From Candidatus Spongiihabitans thiooxidans (lineage in GTDB: Bacteria > Pseudomonadota > Gammaproteobacteria > Arenicellales > Poriferihabitantaceae), in NCBI GenBank assembly GCA_001543005.1, contig LFLB01000013.1, positions 1 through 61,748 on the forward strand: a DNA stretch of 61,748 bases, read 5' to 3'. The notes below the pieces were generated by a model that had not been told where the DNA came from, made no database searches, and saw nothing but the letters and a program-made list of their open reading frames with translations. Of this stretch, positions 48,710-57,876 are shown piece by piece. Within the stretch, counting starts at the first letter, position 1; every line of letters starts with the position of its first letter. Position numbers and translations under genes: made by a program.

Positions 48710-48835
48710 TCAGAATGCCAACACCCGCGTCCATTCCTCGTCGATTAGTTGGGCGCGCTCTTCGCCTAAATACAGCGACGGCTCCGGTAGCCGTTAGATA
48801 AGGAAAGGCGCGAAAAGCTGAGGGAGAGGTTTCAT
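48710..48835 (-). pseudogene. Small ORF (41 codons) interrupted by one in-frame TAA
   Basis: An AGGAGA ribosome-binding site lies 9 bases before the ATG at 48835. The frame reads MKPLPQLFAPFLI, then TAA, and continues in the same frame as RLPEPSLYLGEERAQLIDEE to a TGA at 48710, 18 bases before a strong terminator. This is either a small gene with a nonsense mutation or a 13-residue leader peptide ahead of a second fragment. The other bases of 48640-49015 show only the promoter region for the divergent aldolase. Confidence 0.4.
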
Positions 48836-49015
48836 AACATTTTCTCCTAAACAAGAAGTGGATGTAAAAAATCGGGGTTGTCCTAAATAACTTAAGTCAA
48901 GTATAGTCTAACATACTGTTGCCCTGACACCACTCTCTTGCCATAACGTCAGAATTTCAGGACAATAGCTTCTATTCTTAATCAACCTCATAAACCTATT
49001 TATTCTTTCAAAATC

Positions 49016-49909
49016 ATGACTCAAATAACTGAACAACTAGAAAAAGTAAGAAACTCCACTGGATTTATCGCGGCCCTGGACCAAAGTGGCGGTAGCACCC
49101 CCAAGGCGCTTGCAATGTATGGGGTTGACCAAAGCGAGTATTCAGGAGATGAAGAAATGTATGGCAAGGTTCACGAAATGCGCACCCGGATTATGACCAA
49201 TGAAAATTTTACCGGGGATAAGATTCTGGCAGCAATTTTGTTTGAAAACACCATGGACCGGGAAGTACAGGGCAAACCGACCTGCCGTTATCTTTGGGAA
49301 GAGAAAAACATCATCTCAATACTCAAAGTGGACAAAGGTCTGGCTGACCAGGAAAATGGCGTGCAGATGATGAAACCTATGCCCGATCTCGACACGCTCT
49401 TGGACCGAGCCGTCGCTAACGGAATTTTTGGCACGAAAATGCGCTCGGTCATTAAACTCGCAAATACCGAAGGTATAAAAGAGATTGTCGCCCAACAATT
49501 TGAACTTGGCAAACAGATTATCGCCAAAGGATTGGTGCCAATCATTGAACCGGAAGTGGATATTAACTCTCCCGAAAAAGCGCAAGCCGAACATATTTTA
49601 CGAGAGCAGTTATTAATCCATCTGGATAAGTTGGGTGAAAACGAAAATGTAATTTTCAAACTTACCCTGCCGGAATCTGCGAATTTTTATCAATCCTGCA
49701 TCCAGCACCCGAATGTTCTAAAAGTTGTTGCGCTTTCAGGAGGGTACAGTCGAGAGGACGCAAACCAGAGACTGAGCCAGAATAACGGCATGATTGCGAG
49801 TTTTTCTCGAGCGCTGACTGAAGGGCTGGCCGTGCAACAATCTGACGCTGAATTCAGCGCAACGCTTGGCGCCTCTATCGATACGATTGTTGCCGCTTCA
49901 AACACCTGA
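49016..49909 (+). CDS. Class I fructose-bisphosphate aldolase
   Basis: A 297-residue Schiff-base aldolase. FIAALDQSGGSTPKALAMYG at the N-terminus, IIEPEVDINSPEKAQAE and the active-site Lys in VIFKLTLPE are typical of bacterial class I FBP aldolases that need no metal. It cleaves fructose-1,6-bisphosphate to glyceraldehyde-3-phosphate and dihydroxyacetone phosphate. It is a monocistronic plus-strand gene, convergent with the cob genes. Confidence 0.94.
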   Translation: MTQITEQLEKVRNSTGFIAALDQSGGSTPKALAMYGVDQSEYSGDEEMYGKVHEMRTRIMTNENFTGDKILAAILFENTMDREVQGKPTCRYLWEEKNIISILKVDKGLADQENGVQMMKPMPDLDTLLDRAVANGIFGTKMRSVIKLANTEGIKEIVAQQFELGKQIIAKGLVPIIEPEVDINSPEKAQAEHILREQLLIHLDKLGENENVIFKLTLPESANFYQSCIQHPNVLKVVALSGGYSREDANQRLSQNNGMIASFSRALTEGLAVQQSDAEFSATLGASIDTIVAASNT

Positions 49910-49952
49910 TTGATTTTACTCAATGCTCGACCCGGTAGTGGGTGGCGTCTTG

Positions 49953-50714
49953 TTAGCTTCCGACCACCAACCCAACCAGCACAAAAGCTTCTACCGTTTC
50001 GATCAGGGCCCCGTAAATATCTCCAGTAGCACCCTTGACTCGTTTTATAAAACATCGATAGATTACCCAAAATGCGATTGCGCTCGCGATGACTGCAATA
50101 ATAAATGAGTGAAACGAAACCATACAAAGCACCAGTGACAAAACCAATCCAGATATCCCAATCGCTTTGGTTGATACATTGGATTGCAACGACCAACCAA
50201 TGCCTTCGGATCTAATGTACGGCGTTGAGCAAATAACGATGCTCAAGGCAATGCGGGCAATCACTGGCGGGAAAACTAACAGCAGCCAGTTGCCCTGCGC
50301 CAGCAATACCGACAACGTGCCGAGCTTCGCCAATAGAACAAGCGCCACAACCACAATCGCACCGACGCCGCAGGCGGTATCTTTCATGATCTCCAACATT
50401 CGCTCGGCCGTATGCCCGCCCATCCAGGCATCGCCACAATCCGCCAAGCCGTCCAGATGCAGCGCGCCGGTGATGCCTACCCATATTATCAGCACGACAA
50501 TCCCGACTATGGATGGTGGCAGTTGAATCCCTTGCGACAAAAACCAGGCGATCGCAGTCATTAAAATACCGATGACCATTCCCACTGGTGCGTACCAGGT
50601 TACCGTATCGCCGGACAATGCAGCCGGATATTCAAGTTCTTTTCCCAATGGCAGGCGGGTCAGGAATTTAGCGGCGCACAAGAAAGAATTCATCATCGAC
50701 TTCATCATGCACAA
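49953..50714 (-). CDS. cobS: Adenosylcobinamide-GDP ribazoletransferase CobS
   Basis: A 253-residue membrane protein with about six helices. FLTRLPLG and the metal-binding LHLDGLADCGDAWMGG segment are CobS signatures. It joins alpha-ribazole to adenosylcobinamide-GDP, the last assembly step of cobalamin. It overlaps cobC by 10 bases in the leftward operon. Confidence 0.95.
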   Translation of the reverse strand: MCMMKSMMNSFLCAAKFLTRLPLGKELEYPAALSGDTVTWYAPVGMVIGILMTAIAWFLSQGIQLPPSIVGIVVLIIWVGITGALHLDGLADCGDAWMGGHTAERMLEIMKDTACGVGAIVVVALVLLAKLGTLSVLLAQGNWLLLVFPPVIARIALSIVICSTPYIRSEGIGWSLQSNVSTKAIGISGLVLSLVLCMVSFHSFIIAVIASAIAFWVIYRCFIKRVKGATGDIYGALIETVEAFVLVGLVVGS

Positions 50715-51337
50715 CTCGAATTGTGGGAGTCGAGCTGGAACCAGTTCTCGGCATTGGCCTGGTGATACGCAATGATTCGGCTATGGCAGGCGTGAGGAAC
50801 GCTAAATCGAAAAAGTGTGCCTGGATTGAGATCGAAAACACTGGCGAAAATTGCCCGGGCAACCCCGCCGTGAATGACCAATAATATTCGTTTGTCTTTG
50901 CACCGATTGATCAGCGCGAACCAGGATTGATGAATACGATCCAGAAATTCTCCGTATTGATCGCCGCCATGCGGGGCCGGCTTAGTCGGTTGCTCCAGCC
51001 AGGATTGCCACTGCCCTGGATACGTATTTGCTATTTCATTATATGACCGACCTTCCCATTGTCCAAAATCAACTTCCGAGAATCCATCCTCAATGACACA
51101 GTCGATAGCAAGACGCTGACTCAAGTGTTCGGCAAATTCGGCGCAGCGTTTACGCGGCGAAGTGATGCAGACATCCCACTGAACCCCCTGTTTAACCAGC
51201 CTTGCACATTGATTATGCATCTGCTCCCACCCTGTTTCTGATAACTTCGGATCGGTGACCCCGCAAATCACGTCTCCGAGAACATGCTCGCCGTGCCGCA
51301 ACAAATCAACTTCTGTGCGGTTTATATCGTTATTCAT
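50705..51337 (-). CDS. cobC: Histidine phosphatase CobC (alpha-ribazole phosphatase type)
   Basis: A 210-residue phosphoglycerate-mutase-superfamily protein. The catalytic LLRHGEHVLGDVICG (RHG) and the second His in LLVIHGGVAR are present. It removes phosphate from alpha-ribazole-5'-phosphate or adenosylcobalamin-5'-phosphate. It lies between cobT and cobS and is separated from cobT by an array of 13-bp repeats. Confidence 0.92.
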   Translation of the reverse strand: MNNDINRTEVDLLRHGEHVLGDVICGVTDPKLSETGWEQMHNQCARLVKQGVQWDVCITSPRKRCAEFAEHLSQRLAIDCVIEDGFSEVDFGQWEGRSYNEIANTYPGQWQSWLEQPTKPAPHGGDQYGEFLDRIHQSWFALINRCKDKRILLVIHGGVARAIFASVFDLNPGTLFRFSVPHACHSRIIAYHQANAENWFQLDSHNSSCA

Positions 51338-51385
51338 CCGCTCTAATCATCTGCTCCGGTCATCTTCCCTGGTCATCCGCCCTAG
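51334..51385. repeat. 13-bp tandem array (four units) between cobT and cobC
   Basis: tcatccgctctaa, tcatctgctccgg, tcatcttccctgg and tcatccgccctag, with a weak fifth unit. The array fills the whole gap between cobT's stop and cobC's start, so it may affect coupling or mRNA structure. Confidence 0.8.
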
Positions 51386-52452
51386 CTATCCGGGATCTCG
51401 GCCTCGGCGAAAGTTGCCATGTCGTTTTGTAAAGCGCACGCACATCTCAGTAAGTTTACCGCTACCGCCGCACCGCTACCCTCTCCTAATCTCATTCCCA
51501 ACGAAAGCAAGGGTTGCGCCGATAAAGATTGTAATACCAACTGATGACCGGGTTCGGCAGAGCTATGAGAAAAAAGCATCCACTGCCTGACCCCGGTATT
51601 AATTTGGCATGCTGCAAATGCCGCAATGGTAGATATAAAGCCATCAACCAGAATAGTCATGCCGCGTTGGGCCGCGCAGATATAAAAACCGACCAAAGCA
51701 ACAATCTCAAAGCCGCCCAATTCGCCTAATAAATTGATGGGCAAATCGATGTGCTGTGGCGGTTGCTGCTGGGTTTGTTGCAAGCGCATCAACGCTTTTT
51801 CGATGATTTTTAATTTATGGGAAACCCCCTGACGGTTTAATCCGGTTCCTGGGCCAACTAATTTTGCGGCCGTAGAAATGCCAAAGGCGGCCGCCAACGC
51901 AGTCGCTGAGGTGGTATTGCCGATTCCCATTTCGCCGCCAATAACCAATTCAATATTGTCGGTGTATTCGTCGATAATACTTTTCCCCAACGCCAGCGCC
52001 GCCATACATTGCGAGTTTGTCATCGCCGGTTGTATCGCAATATTCTCAGTGCCCGGGGCAATCGGTTGGTCTATCACCGGCGCACCAAAATCTTCTTTGT
52101 TAATGGTGCCGGCATTGACTACGGTTAATCCGGCATCAATCTGTTTTGCGATAACACTGATGGCGGCACCGCCTCTAACAAAGTTTTTTACCATTTCCCC
52201 GGTAACCGCCTGAGGGAATGCGCTGACACCCTCATTGGCGACGCCATGGTCTCCAGCAAATATAGCGATTTCAACATTGTCCACCGTCGGCGCTATGTTC
52301 GATTGCATTGACGATAACGCCACCGCAACCTGCTCCAAACGACCCAGAGATCCGGGTGGTTTGGTCAATTGCAGTTGTCGTTGTTGCGCCAGCTTGGCCA
52401 CATCCTCGTCTATTGAAGGACACCTATTTAAAAACCAGTCATTCATATTCAT
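51382..52452 (-). CDS. cobT: Nicotinate-nucleotide--dimethylbenzimidazole phosphoribosyltransferase CobT
   Basis: A 356-residue enzyme of standard length. DHGVANEGVSAFPQAVTGEM and GEMGIGNTTSATALAAA are the CobT signatures, and the catalytic Glu is in GEGSGAAVAV near the C-terminus. It makes alpha-ribazole-5'-phosphate from nicotinate mononucleotide and a benzimidazole-type base. It lies 13 bases after cobU, and the gap is part of a 14-bp duplication. Confidence 0.95.
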   Translation of the reverse strand: MNMNDWFLNRCPSIDEDVAKLAQQRQLQLTKPPGSLGRLEQVAVALSSMQSNIAPTVDNVEIAIFAGDHGVANEGVSAFPQAVTGEMVKNFVRGGAAISVIAKQIDAGLTVVNAGTINKEDFGAPVIDQPIAPGTENIAIQPAMTNSQCMAALALGKSIIDEYTDNIELVIGGEMGIGNTTSATALAAAFGISTAAKLVGPGTGLNRQGVSHKLKIIEKALMRLQQTQQQPPQHIDLPINLLGELGGFEIVALVGFYICAAQRGMTILVDGFISTIAAFAACQINTGVRQWMLFSHSSAEPGHQLVLQSLSAQPLLSLGMRLGEGSGAAVAVNLLRCACALQNDMATFAEAEIPDS

Positions 52453-52476
52453 TACGATTTTATCATTACGATTTTA
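52449..52476. repeat. 14-bp perfect tandem duplication at the cobU/cobT boundary
   Basis: tcattacgatttta occurs twice with no gap, covering the cobT start codon region and the cobU stop. Confidence 0.85.
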
Positions 52477-52975
52477 ATATTTGGGGAATACCATACATCA
52501 CCGTGGTCACACGGCTCGCAATTTGTGCAAGCTCCTGATGCAACCACCCACTTTCATCAATAAATTGCCGGCTGAGACGGTTTGTCGGGGTAACGCCCAT
52601 TCCGACTTCATTGCTGACCAGCAACCAATGCGCCGGGGACTGCCGCAAACCATGCTGAAAATTCTGTTTTTCTTCGGGCCATTGCTCCGGCAGGTCGGAG
52701 CACAACCAGTTTGATAGCCAAAGCGTCAGGCAATCCACCACTAGCACATCAGTTTCGCTAAAATCTTCAGTAATCCGCGACAAATATCGCGGCTCTTCGA
52801 CTAAATTCCAGCGCGACCCTCGCTGGCGTTGGTGGCGTTCGATGCGGGCAGTCATTTCATCGTCTTCGGGTTCTGCGGTAGCGATAAAATGCAAATTGGC
52901 ATCACGCGCTTCTGCAAGGGACAATGCGTAACTACTCTTTCCGCTACGCGCGCCACCAATGATCAGTTCAATCAT
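52466..52975 (-). CDS. cobU: Adenosylcobinamide kinase/guanylyltransferase CobU
   Basis: A 169-residue bifunctional enzyme. P-loop LIIGGARSGKSSYAL, IATAEPEDDEMTARIERHQR with the guanylylated His, VVDCLTLWLSNWL and VSNEVGMGVTPTNRLSRQF are diagnostic. It phosphorylates adenosylcobinamide and transfers GMP to it. A 13-bp tandem duplication lies just upstream. Confidence 0.95.
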   Translation of the reverse strand: MIELIIGGARSGKSSYALSLAEARDANLHFIATAEPEDDEMTARIERHQRQRGSRWNLVEEPRYLSRITEDFSETDVLVVDCLTLWLSNWLCSDLPEQWPEEKQNFQHGLRQSPAHWLLVSNEVGMGVTPTNRLSRQFIDESGWLHQELAQIASRVTTVMYGIPQILKS

Positions 52976-52985
52976 GCGCGTGAAT

Positions 52986-53011
52986 CAGGCGCATAAACCA
53001 GGCGCATAAAT
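52986..53011. repeat. 13-bp tandem duplication upstream of cobU
   Basis: caggcgcataaac then caggcgcataaat, 10-36 bases upstream of the cobU start. Confidence 0.8.
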
Positions 53012-53079
53012 TAGGCCGCCGGCGCGCCAGCAGAGGGTAAGGTATATGACAATTACACATATATTATATGGCTTTGATT

Positions 53080-54195
53080 TTAGCGGTTTTGGCATTGAGG
53101 TGTTCGATCATCCGCACTGGACGGCCCTTGTTTTTGCCGCAACCGTCGCTCTTCTTCAATGACTTGTTCAGGGAACTGGCTCATAAAACAACAACAAACA
53201 TGCTCATCAATCATGGTTCTTGGGCCATGGGGATGGGCAATGTGGCGATAATGTTTGTGCCTGTGACCGTGGTCGTGGTCATGGTTATGAGAGTAGTCAT
53301 GATCGTGTTGATGCTTAGGCTGGAATTCGGAATGATGATGATGAACGGTCGCCTCTCCTGCGGCCAGTCTGGCCTGGAAGTTTTCCATTAACCCGTCATT
53401 TACCGAAGACTGAGATACCGTTTCCTCAATTCTGATAATAAATGCATTAATAACATGGGCCTGATCACGCAAATAATCCGCTATCATAAACGCTATGCTG
53501 GGATTTTCTGCCGCGACCTTTTCAACATAGGCGTTAATGCGCCCAATCAGTCTTCCAGAGAAAAGAAAATACGGGGCGACCACAATTTTTTTAAAGCCAA
53601 GTTTGACTACCATTTCTAGGCCGCGCCCCACCGATGGGAAGGTTACCCCGGTGTACACCGTTTCGCACCAGCCAAATCCCATATTCTCAGCCACAATCCG
53701 GGTCAGTTTCGCGGCATCGGCGTTGGCCGTCGCTACCGAGGTTCCTCGTCCAACGACCACAAGCAGGGTGTCATATAGTGCGCCCGGTTCAGTCAGGTCT
53801 TCCAATCCTGCCGCCGCCATAATTCGATGCTGAAATGCCTGAATCATTTCATCATGCAAACCCAACGCCGTGCCGTATTTAATGGCAAGCCCCGGATGTT
53901 TTTGCATATAGGTGGTTAACACCGAAGGAATATCATTTTGGGCATGAGTTGCGCTGAACAACATTCCAGGCACAGCAAATATATTTTTAACGCCGCTTTC
54001 GATCAATCGATCCAGCGCCATATGAATATTCGGCGAAGAGTATTCCAAAAACCCATATTCAATCTGGAGATTGGGGTGGCGGGCGCGCAAGCCCGATACC
54101 AGCAGGCTGAACTCCTGCTCGGCGATTTTCGCCCGGCTGCCGTGACCACAAATAATGATTCCGCAATTGTCGGGCAGTGCATTTAGAATTGACAT
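53080..54195 (-). CDS. cbiX: Long-form sirohydrochlorin chelatase CbiX with His-rich tail
   Basis: A 371-residue two-domain chelatase. ICGHGSRAKIAEQEF is the first-domain active site, LVVVGRGTSVATANADAAKL opens the second domain, and VAPYFLFSGRLIGRI follows. The C-terminal 100 residues contain a histidine/aspartate-rich metal-binding tail (HHHHSEFQPKHQHDHD and onward) and EHVCCCFMSQF, comparable to the metal-storing tail of long CbiX proteins. It inserts cobalt into sirohydrochlorin. It is the first gene of the leftward cob set, 104 bases before cobU. A second copy of its 5' end lies at 61341-61529. I see no cobalamin riboswitch upstream. Confidence 0.92.
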   Translation of the reverse strand: MSILNALPDNCGIIICGHGSRAKIAEQEFSLLVSGLRARHPNLQIEYGFLEYSSPNIHMALDRLIESGVKNIFAVPGMLFSATHAQNDIPSVLTTYMQKHPGLAIKYGTALGLHDEMIQAFQHRIMAAAGLEDLTEPGALYDTLLVVVGRGTSVATANADAAKLTRIVAENMGFGWCETVYTGVTFPSVGRGLEMVVKLGFKKIVVAPYFLFSGRLIGRINAYVEKVAAENPSIAFMIADYLRDQAHVINAFIIRIEETVSQSSVNDGLMENFQARLAAGEATVHHHHSEFQPKHQHDHDYSHNHDHDHGHRHKHYRHIAHPHGPRTMIDEHVCCCFMSQFPEQVIEEERRLRQKQGPSSADDRTPQCQNR

Positions 54196-54295
54196 TATAG
54201 AATTGATATTGTGTGCTTCTGAATCGGCGGATTATACATTTCAATTTCAAAGCGGTGTTATAAATGCGTCGTCTGCAAGGTATCTCCGAAATTAC
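54007..54295. repeat. Direct repeat, left copy (cbiX 5' end plus upstream)
   Basis: Matches 61341-61625 with small differences across the first about 63 codons of cbiX and about 100 bases of its upstream region. Confidence 0.85.
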
Positions 54296-54420
54296 TTTGC
54301 CAATCGCTTGACTGTATAAGCTCAGAAACATATGGCGCTCCGATGAATAAGGAGAGCCATGCAACATCAACACATCGGATACCGAACAAGGGCTTTGTCC
54401 GGGCAGCCTCTTTAGGGCAT

Positions 54421-55261
54421 CCCCCGTTTTCACGAGGGCATGCTTTGGGAGATGACTTCCAAAGATGCTCAACAACGACTCAAAATCCTCACCTTCTGTG
54501 CCCAACACGACACAGCAGCCACCAGTGATGCCTTCGACCTCAGTCGCACAACCCTGTATCGCTGGCAACAGACACTGCGTCAGGCCGGCGGCAACCCCGC
54601 TGCCCTGACCGCCAAATCCTGCGCGCCCAGGCGCCGACGACAGCCACAGGCGCCACCGGCACTAGTGCGGAGAATCCGCCGACTGCGCGAGCAGTTCCCC
54701 AACCTCGGCAAAGCCAAACTGCAGGTCTTGCTGCAACCCTGGTGTGGGCGGCAAGACCTCGCCCTGCCCAGCGCCGCTGCCATCGGCCGCATCATCGCCC
54801 GCGAGCCAGGCAAAATGCGCCGCGCCCCCACTCGTCTCACCCACCGCGGGCACCCCAAACCCTTCTCCCGCAAACAAAAAACCCGCCGCCCCAAAGGCTT
54901 CAAACACCAACCCCTTGAAGTCTTCGCCTGCGATACCGTAGTACGCATCCGAGATGGTCTGCGCCGCTGCCCGTTCACCTTCATCGACCCCCGCAGCCGC
55001 TTCGCCATCGCCTTCGCCGCTTCCACCCAATCCAGCCGTCAGGCTGCCATCGCCCTTGACACCCTGTGTCAACTGCTGCCAACACCGCCTCGCTTCATCC
55101 TCTCCGATAACGGCTCGGAGTTCATTAGCCGCAAACTAGCCGACTGGCTGGTCGATTACAACACCGTCCTGCCCCATCATAGCCTCGGACTGCGATCTCC
55201 TGCAACTTCCTCATCCACAATCAACCGGAGTGCCAAAGCCTGCCCTCGCGAAAGCGGGGGG
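54421..55261 (+). mobile_element. IS with 28-29 bp inverted repeats and an rve-type transposase, internally deleted
   Basis: Left end cccccgttttcacgagggca and right end tgccctcgcgaaagcggggg are inverted repeats; the right end is the exact complement of the left end of the second copy at 60620. The element is 841 bp and carries one transposase pseudogene. No clear target duplication is seen. Confidence 0.75.
54452..55232 (+). pseudogene. Integrase-core (IS481/IS3-like) transposase, deleted and frameshifted
   Basis: It starts MTSKDAQQRLKILTFCAQHD, with a helix-turn-helix (SDAFDLSRTTLYRWQQTLRQ), a linker and a DDE core with D in VFACDTVV and D in ILSDNGSEF. Directly after DNGSEF the protein jumps to KLADWLVDYNTVLPHHSLGL, which belongs at the C-terminus of such proteins, so the segment with the catalytic Glu is lost. 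A frameshift near 55200 moves the native ending (FLIHNQPEC) out of frame. It cannot be active. Confidence 0.75.
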
Positions 55262-55342
55262 TGGTGGACTTATACAACAAATTTCGTTCAGTGCGACAAT
55301 TGAGTAGAATTGCTTCGCCTGCACTCCGGTGGAACTAACACC

Positions 55343-55618
55343 ATGCCACGAACGGTATTCCGCACAAGACTCAAAGAAGAACTGCCCGGCCTTGCAACAC
55401 CCCCCCCTTCCCCGGCCCAGTGGCCAGGAAATATTCGAGTCAATTTCCGAACAGGCCTGGCAGGAATGGCAGGTATTGCGACCATGCTGATCAACGAGAA
55501 GCACCTGAATATGATGGACAAGGAAGCACGCAAATACCTTAATGAGCAACGTGATAAATTCCTGAAGGATGAGGACGTAGATCAGGCTGAGGGTTATGCT
55601 CCGCCAGAAGAGAAGTGA
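55343..55618 (+). pseudogene. yggX: Fe(2+)-trafficking protein YggX with two compensating frameshifts
   Basis: The frame from the ATG at 55343 has the standard YggX length (91 codons). MPRTVF...EELPGLA and TMLINEKHLNMMDKEARKYL are native. The middle is out of frame: one base on, it reads GQEIFESISEQAWQEWQVL, the expected YggX sequence. The shift enters at a run of eight C (55400-55407) and is reversed by a missing base just before the TML codons. About 28 residues are therefore scrambled. This is either a true mutation pair or two sequencing errors. The protein protects Fe-S clusters. Location just before tRNA-Phe is conserved in many gammaproteobacteria. Confidence 0.75.
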
Positions 55619-55854
55619 AGATAATGGCAGCCTCTCTCCCAACCCCTTAACAAACTCCTCACACGAACCTGCCCTCCTTGACTGGCTTTAACCTTCTGGG
55701 TTTAATACCGCCCTTCTCGTCGTGGCTCGCAGTTATGCCCGGTTCAATAAACTTTGCCTCAGACGAGATTGAAGATTCTCAGCAGGACGCCTTCGCCTGT
55801 ATTGCCAGACCTGTGTCGTTAAACAAGCCCGGTCAATACGCACCTCTCACCCAT

Positions 55855-55930
55855 GGCCAGATAGCTCAGTCGGTAGAGCAGGGGACTGAAAATCCCCGTG
55901 TCGGTGGTTCGATTCCACCTCTGGCCACCA
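55855..55930 (+). tRNA. tRNA-Phe (GAA)
   Basis: A 76-base cloverleaf. Acceptor stem ggccaga pairs with tctggcc, followed by A and an encoded CCA. The D arm is agctcagtcggtagagc, the anticodon stem gggga/tcccc holds loop ctgaaaa (anticodon GAA), and the T arm contains ggttcgattcc. It is a likely integration hot spot given the flanking mobile-element ruins. Confidence 0.96.
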
Positions 55931-56183
55931 GAATTGTTCACAAATTCTGCGGTTCTTAACGATTTCTTAATATTCCCCCAATTTTATACCTAGGCATAAA
56001 TGTCATCATAATCCCATGGTCCACCGTTGGGACCACGTAGCCAGAGGTCACCGAAAAATTGAAGAGCGTTATGGAATCTCGGCATAGTTTGAGCGAGAAT
56101 TCAGCTAGCAAATATTTCATCTCTCACAGCAGATCAATTCGCCGTACTACATCAGTAATTTACAGGTTTCGGCACGATACTTT

Positions 56184-57665
56184 AATGTCCCAGGAAACCC
56201 CACAACTGAAATCACTGTCTCAACTCCCTGGCGGGTTTGTCTACCAACGACACAAACCCGAAGAAACTGATTTATACAAAATCATTGAACAAAACCTTCC
56301 TTCATTTCAATCTCATCTTTCCAATGCCGACATATCGCTGCCCGGTTTTGTCCACGAAGAATTCCGTAGCTATCTTCGATGCGGCTCGCTAAAACACGGT
56401 TTTCTCCGAGTGAAATGCCATGGATGCCGCTTCGAGCACCTTGTCGCTTTTTCATGCAAACTTCGTGGTTTTTGCCCATCCTGTGGTGCACGTCGCATGG
56501 TTGAAACATCGGCACACTTGATTGACCATTGTGGTCCCCGAAGCACCAGTAAGACAGTGGGTGCTCAGTTTCCCTTGGCCATTGCGCCTGCTTTTTGCAC
56601 GTCACCCCGACACTCTTAGTCGATGTCTCGCTGTTGTCACTCAAGCTATAGAGACAGACCTCATCCAACGAACCGGGCTTACTCGAGCAAGTGGCGCACG
56701 GAGCGGTATCGTGACCCTGTGCAACGTTTTGGTAGTGCTCTAAATCTGAATATTCACCTGCATATGATCGTACTTGATGGTGTTTACACCATCGGTCAAT
56801 CTGACAAGGCAAAATTTCATCGGGTTCCAGCCCCAAATCAGGCGGAGATTCAAAAGTTGCTTAATCGCGTGATTAAGCGGGTAGTTCGTAGACTCGAACG
56901 AAATGGACTGCTCATTGCCGACCATGAGCAACCTTGGCTTGATCTTGATTTTAATGAACCAATGGATACCGTCAGTGCCGCATCCTCCGCGCGCTATCGC
57001 ATCGCCATTGGCCCCATTCCGGCAACCGCACTCTCACATTGCATGACCCATCATTTATCAGAACAGACAAGTCTGTGAAAGCCTTGACCGCAGATCGTGA
57101 TGGTTTTTCACTCAATGCCGCCGTTTCTTGTCAGCCCTATCAGCGTAATTGATTGGAGCGCTTGTGTAGATACATCACCAGACCAGCCATTTGCCTGGAC
57201 CGACTCACAGTCAGAACTGATGGACAGGTCCAGTATGAACTGAAGAATCCGTTGCGTAACGGCACCACGCATATCTTGTTTTCGCCTCTCGATTTTCTTA
57301 GCAAGATTGCAGCACTGGCACCCCAACCCCGCCATAATCTCGTGTGGTATCACGGCGTATTCGCGCCAGATGCACGAATCAGAAACCTGATCGTTCCTGG
57401 GAAAGGCAACACGACAGGGACAAAAATCGATCGAAGCGAACACAAACCAACAGCAGAAGGCGAACTTGGAGGTGAACTAACCGCTCCCCTGACATGGGCT
57501 CAACGGCTCAAACGAGTCTTCGATATTGACATCACGGCATGTCCGCTATGCGGCGGCACCATGCGCGTTATCGCGGACATCACTGACCCTGACGTTATCC
57601 AGAGTATCCTAGATCATATTGAGGCTCAACCACCACCACTTAAATCCGCTGACACTGCCACCTAA
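56184..57665 (+). pseudogene. IS91-family transposase, broken into frames
   Basis: The start MSQETPQLKSLSQLPGGF leads to the zinc-binding region (CHGCRFEHLVAFSCKLRGFC, PSCGARRM). After about 56530 the frame changes (RQWVLSFPWPLRLLFARHP), then again (LNLNIHLHMIVLDGVY). From about 57153 it continues as YITRPAICLDRLTVRTDGQV and GTTHILFSPLDFLSKIAALA, ending CPLCGGTMRVIADITDP. These are the successive blocks of an IS91-type rolling-circle transposase. At least three frame breaks make it nonfunctional. Confidence 0.8.
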
Positions 57666-57876
57666 ATTAGCCTTGGTCTAGTCGCGGCCAAATTCATCCT
57701 GTCCGATCAGAAAATATACTCAGAGATTAACCCAATTACAGGTAAGCCAGCAGATTATCACCTTCACAGTCATTTGCCATCCAACACTGACGTACTCCAT
57801 CACAGTAAATTTTCTTGAAAATTATCAACTATTGATACTTTTACGCCCTGAGGAATATGCGGTTTAAAATAACTAT

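Noticed and set aside
54196..54420. Possible cobalamin riboswitch upstream of cbiX
   Set aside because: I looked for a B12-box-like core and helices and saw none.
54059..54568. 169-codon minus-strand frame across the cbiX upstream region and IS
   Set aside because: Formed by reading through cbiX in another frame and the IS antisense.
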